Positions 1-10,602 of a stretch of 64,000 nucleotides of DNA are shown here, piece after piece. Under the pieces are notes generated by a model. It ran no database searches. It was not told where the DNA came from and was given only the letters and a program-made list of their open reading frames with translations. Origin of the DNA: Lumbricus terrestris (Eukaryota; Annelida; Clitellata; Crassiclitellata; Lumbricidae); NCBI GenBank assembly GCA_949752735.1, contig OX457036.1, positions 82,200,005 to 82,264,004 of the forward strand, in the 5' to 3' direction. Within the stretch, counting starts at the first letter, position 1. Each line of letters begins with the position of its first letter. The translations under genes and the position numbers were made by a program.

Positions 1-1089
1 TATCTGTAGGCCACACATGAATAAAATCATGGGAAAAACTTCACTTTGGGTGTTTTCTGAAACTTTTTGTTTTTCTGGACAACCCTAGTGTATATATATA
101 TATTGTGTATGACTATATGCGTGCGCGTGCGTGTGTGTGCGTGTGTAAGACAGAAATGGTGCAGTTGGTATGGCCATGGCACGTGCTGAGGGAGACATGG
201 CACGTGCAGAGGGAGCTCGTGTGGTGGAAGGCACTGATTGGGCGGTTGGTATATGGCGTTTTCAATTTGGACATAATTATGTCCTGTGGGGGTGACGACG
301 ACGACGGATTAGCAAAGCAGCTATTGACCGGTGATCTATGGTGCGCCCACCACCCCTCTGATGCATGAGCGGCAACTCGTGAATTTGATCATTTCAAATG
401 GATCGGAAAATGCGATGCTGTCAGCAACAGAGAAGTCTTCGTCTTAGTTTAGTGTCTGATGGTTTGTGTCATAAACAGTGTTCATGCACCTGGTAATCGT
501 CGTTTGTGTAATACGGAAGTCTCAGCGACATTCGCGCTGTTGCTTAATAGGTTTTCCGTGTTCTGGTTAGAAGGTCGGAGTATAAATCGAGCTCCTTTTA
601 AAGACTATAATGTCGCGCGGTCTTGTAGCCAACCGTCAGAATTGAGCATCTAATTCACTATTATACTGTCAAAGATTTAACAAGTAAGATCATGAATCAG
701 TGAAAAGAGCGTGGGTTTCTACGTGTCTTTGTCACTTATTGTCACAGATGTGGCTTTATAACACGGATGCTATTCAAGTGACAATATATTTTTTCCTATC
801 TAGCCTAAGTTCTCTCCTGTATAGTTCACAACATGTCTATTATGTAGTTGTATAATGTGTTTATTGAATTGCATATTTCTATTTGTCTTGATTGTATACT
901 TGCATTAATTATTCTGTTCTTGTACATTGTTCCCGCAGTGCGTTTGCAGGCGGTTCAATAAAGTATATACTTACTTACTTACTTACACTTATTAATTAAT
1001 CAGCCTATTATGCTATGGGTTGGGATGTTTTAATTTGTTATTTTCGTTATTGGCCCAAAGGCTTATGCGTCATTGTTTCCTAATACGAT
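1..1089. other. Intergenic sequence with short tandem repeats
   Basis: I see no supportable gene here. A mixed (TA)n/(GT)n tract lies at about 91-150. An AATAAA (957-962) is followed directly by a (CTTA)n run at about 968-988. That combination resembles the simple-repeat tail of a non-LTR retroelement, but no RT coding is visible upstream, so it is left unassigned. Confidence 0.5.
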
Positions 1090-1267
1090 CAGTGCTTAAA
1101 GTGTGGAAAAATAAGTGCCTGGACGCCCCTTATCTTTCCAAAAGAAGTGCCTGGACGCCCCTTACCTTTCCAGTCATTGCTGGCCAATAAGTGGCTGGAC
1201 GGCGTTAAGATTTTAAAATAAGTGCATGGACGCCGTCCATGCCCGTCCAGCCACACTTTAAGCCCTG
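1090..1267. mobile_element. Small hAT-type MITE, 178 bp, TSD aatacgat
   Basis: The ends are imperfect terminal inverted repeats: CAGTGCTTAAAGTGTGG at the left and the reverse complement of CAGGGCTTAAAGTGTGG at the right. They are flanked by a perfect 8-bp duplication, aatacgat, at 1082-1089 and 1268-1275. An 8-bp TSD with a CAG-starting TIR is the hAT signature. The interior has repeats of 'agtgcctggacgcc' on one arm and 'ggacgccgtcc' type complements on the other, so it can fold back. It has no coding capacity. Confidence 0.88.
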
Positions 1268-1479
1268 AATACGATTCATTTAATGTTATGATCAGTTTTA
1301 TTAAACTGGGTATCTTTTAAGGCAAGCTACATGCATCCGTTCTCATAATTATGCATAAAATAGATAGATTATGGTTTCGTGTACAGGGATTGGAAGCTGT
1401 ATTAACGTCGACCAAATAAGCGTTGACTCCATGTTTTGGGGGTTCCTTCGGTTCGAAAGTTTATATATATATATATATA

Positions 1480-2110
1480 CCAGCTGTACCCGGCCACGTG
1501 TTGCTGTGGCTGAAAAGACTGTCCAACCCTCCCTTCCTACGTCCCCTCCCTTTTCCCCTCCCCTTCCTCCTTCCCCTCCCCTCCCGTTCCCCCTCCCCTT
1601 CCTCCCTCCCCTTCCTCCCCTCGTCTTCCTCTCCTTCCCTTCCTCCCTCCCCTTTCTTCCCTTCCCTCCCTCCGTCTCAACCTCCCCTCCCCTCCATCCG
1701 TCCCTCCCTCTCGTTGCCTCCCCTCCCCTCCGTCCCTCCCCTTCCTCCATCCCTAGAAATATGCGCTATGGAAAGACGCGCGGAAAACGGCCGCATATGG
1801 ACGATTTTTAAAAACCGAACAGTTACATATAAATATGCGCTATAGAAAGACGGCCGTATTTGCGTTTTAAAACGCGCCCGAAAAATGGGCGGACGGATGC
1901 GTGAAAGTTCAAATCGAAATGGGTGGACTCCATCGACGTATATCGAATCGAATTCAAAGTTGTGTTTTTTTGTCGTAAAGATTGCGCTTTTTTCCAAAAG
2001 GCATTATACAAACCCGCTCATGTTCGAATGAAACGTTTTGCGAAAATTTTCAAAACAATTGGTCAAGAAGTTTCCGAGATCTTTTATGTCAAACGGTAAC
2101 GTTTTGCATT
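1480..2110 (+). repeat. Dispersed repeat with CAGCTGTACCCGG start and pyrimidine tract
   Basis: The element starts with CAGCTGTACCCGGCCACGTG, and related starts occur at 30394 (+) and, on the minus strand, at 56138. A roughly 220-bp C/T-rich tract (about 1530-1755) follows. Then come two copies of 'atatgcgctatRgaaagacg' (about 1760 and 1833) and a segment containing 'ggtcaagaagtttccgagat'. The architecture matches a family of non-autonomous repeats common in invertebrate genomes. I cannot name the family, and the right boundary is approximate. Long open frames across the tract are composition artefacts. Confidence 0.5.
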
Positions 2111-5100
2111 TTTATTTGTATAGATATATATATATGTAATGTATGTATATATATAATTTATTATATATAATTATATATAAATATATGACGCATAAATCAG
2201 ACTAGAATGCTTCAGTACACGCTGAGACTTAAACAGTAGATCTAGATCAAACTGTGCATTGAGAAAATTAATCTATCTGAAATCTAAATTTATCAGTTAT
2301 TAAGTAAGTTAGTTAATCAGTCAAGACTGGTCAGCTTAAGAACTTCAGTCTGGATCTGTCGAGTGCCAACCAAGTGCGCTCTTGTCTTCCTCCTTTATAA
2401 CCTATGTAGATTGTAGAAGCTGCTTATAGCAATTCGCTGCTGAGGCTTTGGCCTACATCAGATACTTGAGCATCACACTGTGGCATATGAATGCTATAAA
2501 AACAAATTTTGGGATTCATCAATGTACGTATTTTTATTGCTCATTATGATCACTTATTCGACGATTGTTTCCAATGATCTCGTGAAATAAACATGCCTTA
2601 TTAAGGCTTACCCGGTATTGTCTGACTTTACGAGATAACCAAAATAAGCGCCCCTGGCGACAAACTATTGACACGTGTGCTGCGATGAGCAATAAGAATA
2701 ATTTTGTTTTCACTCAAGATGAAGAATGATTGGCTAATAAAAGAGAGGTGGTGACTGAAAGAGACAGGAAATGATGTAGGCTAAATTCACACAAAAATTC
2801 CATGAGATGAAAGAAACTAAAAGTTCTGACCAACGCACCGGGTATGAACAAATAGAAAGTCGGTTTTTCATGTTTTCATGTCCATCCACTGCATCCAGTG
2901 TATTAATAATTATGCACTCGCGACATTTAAAATTTCTAGAACAAACAGTTTTATTTTTAATAGATCTATGCGTGCCAATTCCAAAAATTGATAACTGTTA
3001 TGTTCAGAAAAGTTTCACATTTATGTAGGCCCTAAGGACATTATTGTAATCTCTTAACCCTGCCCCTTCCTTCGTATCTTACTTTCTCACGTCCTACATT
3101 CCACTGATACAAGAAACAGGAAGCATTGAATTATTTTTCCAGAACAAACGTCCGTGAATTCTCCATTGAATATCAGGGTCCCTAGTGTGGAATAACTTTT
3201 TATCTCAAAACATCCGCATCTCTTCTCGTGTGGCTTAAGTGTCTGAGAGGTGCAGTCATCTACACACACTGGAGCATGTGTCATTGTCATTAATTAGGAT
3301 GTCTTTCTTACGTATAGCCGCCGATAAGTCGTCTTCATTATGGACAAAATGTTACTGATTCTTATAACATCAAAATTCCAATTTTTCTGTTTACCTGCTG
3401 CGGCCTTTGTCATAATTATACGACCTGACGTCTGTACGAACTAGGTCTCTGCTTAAGAGGCTTCTTTCCCTTCTGTGTTCCTCTTGCTTCCTAATCAATG
3501 GTGTGACTCATTTTTACTATTTGATAGGTTGTTGATAAGTCGGTCATAGCGCTTCAGCTGTTGGGTATCTTTCGCATGAACATTGAACTAGCGCTTGTAG
3601 GCCTGATGGTTTATTCAACAGATGCTATTATATGTTGTTATGGTGATCTATGATGACACTGGGAGCAATTAACTGAACTGAATTCAGCTGCATGTGTTCG
3701 TCTTCCAGACGCCTGACTCTGTGGCCTGACCTTTATCCTTCTCCTGTTATACGCCGTCACAACTTGTGCGCGTTCTAAAATCGCTTGTATAGCAGCTGGT
3801 GCCAATTATTCTGCTTTTCGGTTCAGTGCATATAATGACTTGTCTAATTCGAGTCTTCGTTGTTTACTTGCTCTCCTCATGACAGTTCACAGCCGAACTC
3901 AACATAAAGTCTCAATTTATTTCAAACTATTATACTACCAATTTATCCCTAAACATTTCAGCGAAATGATACGCCGTGAATTGTAGTGATTTGATGGCTC
4001 ACGACATCGTAGAAACTGTGCCGAACGTTGCTTCTGAAACCTGGCGTGACATTAGGTCTAAACAGCGACAACCTATCTCTCTGTTATTGATTTGATTAGG
4101 TCTATCTAAGTAGATACTAGGTATGGGGTCACTTCCGGGGAACCAGTCTGCAGGCTATTTTTAGAACCGTGAACCAGTATATACCACGTGGGGAGTGATT
4201 TCACTTCCGGTTGACATTAGTGCTTTGATCTGATGACCCATGAAGTCATTGAGTTCACAGTGAGGCATAGAAGATAATGTCTTCTTACTACATTTAGGTT
4301 TATCGTAGGAAATAATGTAGCATGACTTGATGCAGGATCGTTACGCAAACATTTTCTGGCATTAAACATGCGATAGAGTAGGCCCCAATTTTTTTGTCTG
4401 CAGAATAATCTTGGTTGATTGGATGTTCGAAAATAAAAACGTGATTTCATGCCGTGATTTTCGTCCAGTTTGTACAAAATGCAACCGAGACCTTACAACG
4501 TTTCTGCTCGAACTTTTATTCGTCCTATTTTTAAGGATCTACAGCAGTGCGACCTGATTCTTTTGTTCTATTTGAGAAGCCAGCAGGAGAAAAACACGCC
4601 GTATATAATAGAGCAGTATTCGCCCGAGGCAAGGGACAGACAATAGACTTAAAAGTAACATAGCGAAATAATATAGACCTATATAGGCCTAGGCCAACGG
4701 CACGACAGTCAAGACTCAAGAGGCTAGTTTGAAGATCTATGAAACGCTAAGTATACGTCCAGAAGCAATAACAGACTTTACTCCGAAGTCTAATGTTTAG
4801 AGTGATTAGGGTAGGCTTACTTTAAATCTAAGATGATATATTATGGCATTGGCGGTCTCTATATATATGGCATCAGGTGCTGTTGTGCTTGAATGAAAAA
4901 GAGGGTCTACAGATTCTACAGTATACGACGAGAAGAGTGAACCGCGTTTGATCATCAGACGAAGATTTTGTACTCTTATGGAAGATCTTTCTCGGTCTGC
5001 AATTCACAGACTTGACTGTTTAGGTATAGTCGCCTCTGTGTGAACAATAAAAACAGACTCAAGCAGATTTGAATTGTTCAAGCGATTGAGAATTTCATTC

Positions 5101-6415
5101 TTATCTTATCTAAACATTTACATATATATATAGCGCTATAGTAATTAACTACAGCACACTTCAAATATACATCCACTCAACCTCGAGTCAGTTGAGTAGA
5201 ACTAACTCATTGTCTTAATTTCTTTCAGCATTTTTCATCTCTCGGTTGGTGGTACTGCAGTGTATAGTGTATACGGTAGTAAAGCATTTGCAAAGCAACA
5301 AACTGCAGAGTCTCGTGTCAGACAAGCAGACACTTTAATTATTGTGTCCTTGAAACTGTTCTTGTTTTCTGCCAAAAACAATTGCAGTCGAGTACGACTC
5401 TACTCTATATTCGGATCTCGTATGCGAGGGAGAGATATCAACAGCTGCAGCCCAGCAGCAGTGTAATGCTTCGGCAAATGGAGAGCAATGACCTGCGTAT
5501 TGTCTACTTAGAAAGCACAGGAGACTAAGCTTAATTCCATTAAGTTTAGTATCCATCGAAATCGTGGTCATGAAAAATTAACGATCAGATGAAAACCGGC
5601 TGTGCTCTGAGGGGACCCTGATCATCGGCCAGAGGTCGTGTGGAGGGGACCCTGATCATCCGCCAGAGGTCAGGTGATCTCTCAATCACCGTGCATAATT
5701 CAAGAGACCGGGGGGGGATTTGAGGCTTTGGATGATCAGTTGCAAGCGAACAACCGACGCCGCTAATCAGTGTTATCAAGTAGACGACGTGGTTTTAGCA
5801 ATGCCGATTATCATTAACCAGCCTGTATCGCTGACCAATATACAGTACTAATTCCAGTTGCAGGAGGGCTATACATGTCATGCACGCTTCGGTAAACGAT
5901 CCTGGATTTCACTGCAATGCTCGAAAACACACGTGTAAGACTTAAGATTAAGATTCACAATAAGTTGCATCATATATACAGGAGTGCAGGTTTGACGTCA
6001 GTGACTCCGGCTGCTTACAGGTTTCGCAAAAAGCAGATCTATATTATTGCATCACAGCTGTCAGTCATCTGATGTCATGGAGGCAAGCAAGGGATTGGTT
6101 CTTACATGTAGGTCTCCATTTGTGACAAAGACCTCACAAAGGTCTATCAACATCGCCTCGTAGCTTAGCACTATTATTCCATATAATATATATCTTTAAG
6201 CTCAGCCTAAATGGTGATTATATAAATTATAATCTCTCTCGCCGTTAAATAAACACAGGTACATAGATGAGCTAAAAAGGTATATGATGACATAATTATC
6301 TCCTAAAGACATGATTATCTGTCACATATATGAACCCCATGCACGGGCCCATAACCGCAAAATTTCTCTGGCAGTTGGTATGATGAAAAACCTTCATCAT
6401 TAGGGTGATAATATA
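2111..6415. other. Intergenic, no gene recognised
   Basis: AT-rich unique-looking sequence. (TA)-rich stretches occur at 2115-2185 and 5120-5135. A two-copy direct repeat of 'ggggaccctgatcatc' plus a few flanking bases lies at about 5610-5638 and 5646-5673. Short open frames on both strands show no recognisable protein features or splice context. Confidence 0.5.
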
Positions 6416-6705
6416 CAGGGGCGGGAAACAGAAATTTTCGAAGGCGTGAAGCCAAAAAATTTTACCTTGTGTCAGGAAAAATTTCGTTGAGCTTTGGCTG
6501 AAAAATCTGATGACCTTTTTTAGTCATCCATGGCCACAATGTCTTGAAAATATAGCCTACTGAATTTCCCTGCCGAAATAGCTGACGACCTTTTTTAAAG
6601 TCAGGTTCCATTTTTCCTGGCCAATGCTAAGTAGCCTAATTAGTTTTTAGTCGTATCCTACTTTTCCTATGGCCATGGCCGGATTGCCCCCTGGAACAGC
6701 CCCTG
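6416..6705. mobile_element. hAT-type MITE, 290 bp, degenerate TSD
   Basis: The left end is CAGGGGCGGGAAACAG and the right end is the reverse complement of CAGGGGCTGTTCCAG. The flanks ataatata (6408-6415) and atactata (6706-6713) match at 7 of 8 positions, consistent with an aged hAT insertion. The interior contains 'aaatttcgttgagctttggc' and 'gaccttttttagtcatcc'. These motifs recur in the MITE at 47044-47439 despite different terminal repeats. It lies 188 bp upstream of the GPCR start codon, so it may sit in that gene's 5' region. Confidence 0.8.
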
Positions 6706-6893
6706 ATACTATAGAGTCTATGCCGCACGTTTTTGGATTTAGCAAAAATGCGTATTTTTACATTTGACCGCCTTTACCAATTCTATTAATTTTACATGCT
6801 TTCTACCATGTCTGTGTCCCAAAATGCGGTTAGCAATTAATGATCAAATAAGATATTCTTGTTTTAACTACTGTAACAGGATTGTATTTAACG

Positions 6894-8240
6894 ATGGCTG
6901 GCGAAGGTGATTGGCTGATGAACGGATCTGCAATCCAATTGGACCAGCTGCTCCTCTTTCTAGTCAACACTTCCAGCTTCGACCTCCACCTCCCAAACGC
7001 CTCCACCGCCAACCACACCGCCAACCACACCACCAACCACACCACCAACCACACCACCAACCACACCACCAACGACGACGGCTACCTCCTCAACATCTGG
7101 AATTGTTCTGCGGACGACGACGAACACTGCGACCAATCGATCCTTCGACTGAGACGCATCGTCGACAAACTTGACCTCTGTCTCGTTCCAGCCATCGTCC
7201 TCATCGGTCTCCTCGGCAACTTCCTCTCCTTCCTCGTCTTCGCCGGAACCTACCTTCGCCGGATGTCAAGCAGCGTCTACCTGGCAGCGCTGGCCGTCAC
7301 CGACATCGTCTTTCTGCTCGTCCTCTTCATCACGTGGCTCGCCAACTTCGACATCATTCTGCTCCACACCCACATCTGGTGCCAGCTGTTCGTCTACCTC
7401 TCCTACATCGCTAGTTTCCTGTCCGTCTGGTACGTCGTCTGCTTCACCGTCGAGCGTCACCTCACCGTCTGCTTCCCACTCGAGCGACAGAAGATCTGTC
7501 AGCCGCGACGGTCGAAGATAGTCGTCGGGGTCTTAGCAGGACTGGCGATGGTCATCTACAGCTTCGCGTTGTGGACTTCAAAGGTGGACGTCTACAACGG
7601 TCATCCGACCTGCGGTGTCCACGACGAACGCTACTACGACATCGTGACGAACATCAACAACGCCGACACGCTCGTCACCCTCGTCCTTCCGGCCGTCATC
7701 ATCACCGTCAGCAACGTTCGCATCTCATACGCGCTGTCCAAGTTCTACAAGAGCTACCAGACTGTTCAGATCGTCGACCGATCGAGCAGCTGCACGAGCG
7801 GCAGTCTCCGCTCGACCCCTGGCGGACAGTCGTTCTATTCGAACTCGTCGTACAACCGACTGCACATGCGAGTGACGAAGATGCTACTGCTCGTCTCCAG
7901 CGTCTTCCTCCTCTGCAACATTCCAAGCCACGCCATCCGTGTCTACGCATTCTTCCGCACGACGTTCGACTCTGACTACCTGCCGTCGCATCGCCTCCTT
8001 CTGGTGCAGAGGCTGTCCATGCAGCTCTACTACATGAGCTTCTCCAGCAACTTCATCCTCTACAACATATCTGGAAGGACGTTCCGTCGAGCCTTCGTCC
8101 GTCTCTTTCGATGTCTCGCTGCTCGCGTCGTTGCCTTCACATACACACGATTCGTGATGGTCCGAACGAGACATCACGTCGCTCAACCGAAGACAACCAT
8201 ACGAATGAGGTTCGTCGGACACGACTGCGCATACAACTAA
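6894..8240 (+). CDS. Class A (rhodopsin-like) peptide-type G-protein-coupled receptor, intronless
   Basis: This encodes a 448-aa seven-transmembrane receptor of the plasma membrane. The start is the ATG at 6894 (context acgATGG); an in-frame upstream TTG is not a eukaryotic start. The N-terminus of about 95 residues is extracellular and carries many N-glycosylation sequons, including five tandem Asn-His-Thr triplets (residues 40-58). TM1 has the GN pair (N109). TM2 has D137. C163 at the top of TM3 and C240 in loop 2 should form the conserved disulfide. The DRY box is ERH (187-189). TM6 has CNIP in place of CWxP, and TM7 has NFxLYN in place of NPxxY, followed by a basic C-terminal tail. The TM7 and TM6 patterns resemble FMRFamide, TRH and GHSR-like invertebrate peptide receptors. 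The ligand is unknown. The CDS is markedly GC-richer than its surroundings, with C/G-ending codons. No introns break the frame. Confidence 0.93.
   Translation: MAGEGDWLMNGSAIQLDQLLLFLVNTSSFDLHLPNASTANHTANHTTNHTTNHTTNHTTNDDGYLLNIWNCSADDDEHCDQSILRLRRIVDKLDLCLVPAIVLIGLLGNFLSFLVFAGTYLRRMSSSVYLAALAVTDIVFLLVLFITWLANFDIILLHTHIWCQLFVYLSYIASFLSVWYVVCFTVERHLTVCFPLERQKICQPRRSKIVVGVLAGLAMVIYSFALWTSKVDVYNGHPTCGVHDERYYDIVTNINNADTLVTLVLPAVIITVSNVRISYALSKFYKSYQTVQIVDRSSSCTSGSLRSTPGGQSFYSNSSYNRLHMRVTKMLLLVSSVFLLCNIPSHAIRVYAFFRTTFDSDYLPSHRLLLVQRLSMQLYYMSFSSNFILYNISGRTFRRAFVRLFRCLAARVVAFTYTRFVMVRTRHHVAQPKTTIRMRFVGHDCAYN
7011..7070 (+). repeat. In-frame 12-bp tandem repeat encoding NHT sequons
   Basis: Five near-perfect copies of a 12-bp unit, AAC CAC ACC RCC, lie in frame in the receptor N-terminus and encode Asn-His-Thr-(Ala/Thr). 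Each copy creates a canonical N-X-T glycosylation sequon in the predicted extracellular domain. Because the unit is a multiple of three, copy-number change would add or remove sites without a frameshift. Confidence 0.95.
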
Positions 8241-8354
8241 CTAACTAACTAACTACACGCATAACTAACTACACGTATAACTACAACTAACTACACGCAT
8301 AACTAACTACACGTATAACTAACTAACTACACGTATAACTAACTACACGTTTAA
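8236..8354. repeat. Minisatellite at the GPCR stop codon
   Basis: An array based on 'aactaactacacgYataact' begins at the stop codon of the receptor gene and runs about 115 bp into its 3' flank. The units are interleaved 'actaact' and 'acacgtata' motifs of slightly varying length. It would be the first part of the 3' UTR. Confidence 0.8.
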
Positions 8355-8742
8355 CTGACGCAGTCGTCGTGTAGCCACGTGCTCCAAGGTTCACGTGATT
8401 ACGATACTGTATCATCGATAGCGATGTGTAACTACATCCTAGTTCGGAATTCTGATTGAGGAGAAGTCGATGTAATGGCTCTGTGGAAGTCACATGGTAA
8501 CAGATGATCAGTGCAATCTATATCGCAATTCTCGTCATGTATCGATATTAATCGTTTTATGGCTGTAGATGGAAAAGGCAGACCACTGGAACATCTGCTG
8601 TGTGAGATTGTAGAGTATAGACACGGCAAACACTCTATTTTAACGCCGCATATATACATGTAAAGCTATAGTATAGGCCGAGATGATAGTCATCGTGACG
8701 GGAAGCGCGAGGACTTCGCAAAAAGTGTTTGCCACACTTCGT

Positions 8743-8827
8743 CGTCAAGTCTAAGTCATCGTCAAGTCTAAGTCATCGGCAAGTCTAAGTCATCGTCAAG
8801 TCTAAGTCATCGTCAAGTCTAAGTCAT
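8743..8827. repeat. 17-bp tandem repeat, five units
   Basis: Five head-to-tail copies of cgtcaagtctaagtcat, with one substitution (third unit starts cggc). The array is in the 3' flank of the receptor gene. Nothing else is recognised between 8355 and 9420. Confidence 0.95.
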
Positions 8828-9420
8828 CTTCGTGTTTCTTCAGCGATGGTTATACATTTAGCAATGGTCAGCGTTCGTTTTACGATGACAACAGACGAAC
8901 AAGTTTATACTGTTTCCAAGTTTACTTTTGCACTGTGTCTAAACTTGAAAGCCAGTGCGACTCTACACTACAGCATGCGTTTGACAACTTATTGGATATA
9001 CTATCGTTCATGGCGGCTGATAGGGTTTGCAACCTTCTGGCAGACAATGCCTATAGACTGGTAATGGCGCCTCAGAGATTCGCTGTTTTCTTGCCGCTTG
9101 CACTATATACAGAACCTCACGGAATACGTCGTAGGCCTACTATCGTGTCCAATGTACGTGCGCTCAACATTGCGAAAGTGACGTTTCCATTATAGTAATG
9201 GATGGGAGCAGAGTATATAGGCTGGTCTTCAATATAAATCCTGTCGACATAAGTCATCAAATCATTCATCAGGTGACACGCACAGTGGTAAAGACCCACA
9301 GTCACTCAATCGTCCTTCATAACAACGCTCAAGCAGCACTTGAAGATTGTTTCAATTTCGTCCAATCTAGTCGACAACTCTTGACGCATAGATACGGTGA
9401 ATTATTGTTAACATTGGAAC

Positions 9421-10594
9421 CAGTGGCGTAGCAAGGTTTTTGGGGGCCCTTGTGCAGGGCTTCGGTGGTGGGCCCCTTCATTGCTTGAACCTTCTCGATT
9501 TCAAACAAATAGGCTGTGCAAAAACGCCTGGCTCTTTTGCGATAGACCTTATTTGCATTATTTCGAACCCGAAATTAAATAAAAAATTATCTGGTTACAA
9601 TTTTAATTATTTTCTCCGTTAGTCTTTATAATCACTTTCTATTTCTTCAGGCTACCAGAAAAAATTCAATTCGCGTACCTGACAAATTTATGAAAAAAAT
9701 TTCTTCATCTGTTGAAGTAGGCTATGAATTATCATCATCATCCACGCTTAAATCCTGTCAAACAGTTGGGTTACTAAAAAAAACATTATAATAAATTGGT
9801 ATAATGTGAAGTGACTCAAGTCTCGGTTGCTACGATAAGTCTCTAAAGAAGAAACAAAAAATTCCGAGATGTAAAAATGTTCACTTGGGCGAAATCCCTT
9901 GCGCAAAAATAATTAAGATGCCTTCGTTCCTGAATCCTTTGGTAATGCAGCTGGTATACCACCATCCGAAGCTCGTCAATATCCACCACCACCTCAGTAC
10001 TGATCAGCACTGGCAATCAAGGCCGTAGTCAGGATTTGATTTTGGGAGGTGTTTACCAAAAAATTTTCGGGAAAAATTTTCTGCGACCTTTTTTAAGTCA
10101 TCACAAACTTTTCGTAGGATTTTTGCGCCTGAAAACTGATCACCGCGGGGTAAAAATATCTAATTTCCTGCTTTTTCCTTCTAATATTGCGATCTTCTGC
10201 GGTTTCTGGGCAGCCAGTGCACGCTGCATGCACACTGCAATTCTTACAATAATGTGCTAGTAATGCAATACAGATCTATTATTTTCACATTTTTTTATTT
10301 CGGGGGTGTTCAAACACCCAAAATACCCCCTAGCTACGGCCTTGCTGACAACTACATGTACATGTAAACTTGATTACATTCTGAATATTCTGAATGTAAA
10401 AACTTGACTCTGACCACCAGGGGCCCCTAGTGCAGTCTGCACAATCCATTGCAACGCCACCACCGTACTTCTAGATATAAACACTTTCTGAATTATTCTT
10501 AAAATAAAAAATTTACTCTGGCCGCCGGGGGGCCCCTAAACACCGTGGGCCCTTGTGCACTGCACAAGCTGCACAACCTATTGCTACGCCACTG
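9421..10594. mobile_element. Non-autonomous hAT element, 1174 bp, TSD attggaac
   Basis: The terminal inverted repeats CAGTGGCGTAGCAA are flanked by a perfect 8-bp duplication, attggaac (9413-9420 and 10595-10602). The subterminal 'gggcccttgtgca' blocks at both ends match those of the hAT-A element at 17578-28009, so the two belong to one family. There is no transposase; the right part repeats a 'ccnccaggggcccc'-like block. A smaller MITE is inserted inside (10018-10344). Confidence 0.93.
10018..10344. mobile_element. MITE nested in the 9421-10594 hAT, 327 bp
   Basis: The terminal inverted repeats are CAAGGCCGTAG at the left and CTACGGCCTTG at the right, with 'tcagga' and 'cctag' continuing the near-match inward. 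The flanking 8-mers ctggcaat (10010-10017) and ctgacaac (10345-10352) agree at 6 of 8 bases, consistent with a decayed 8-bp TSD. The interior contains 'gcgaccttttttaagtcatc', a motif shared with the MITEs at 6416 and 47044. Confidence 0.75.
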
Positions 10595-10602
10595 ATTGGA
10601 AC

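Noticed and set aside
1349..1845. Long Pro/Ser or Arg/Gly-rich frames on both strands
   Set aside because: They are composition artefacts of a C/T-rich tract inside a dispersed repeat.
6882..6893. Four extra N-terminal residues on the GPCR
   Set aside because: The codon at 6882 is TTG. The first ATG, in good Kozak context, is at 6894.
6830..7072. Minus-strand frame with repeated VVWL
   Set aside because: It is the antisense of the 12-bp NHT repeat and the GPCR start.
8743..8827. CRISPR-like spaced repeats
   Set aside because: Units are head to tail without unique spacers, in a eukaryotic genome; they are a minisatellite. The same applies to 14849 and 16264.
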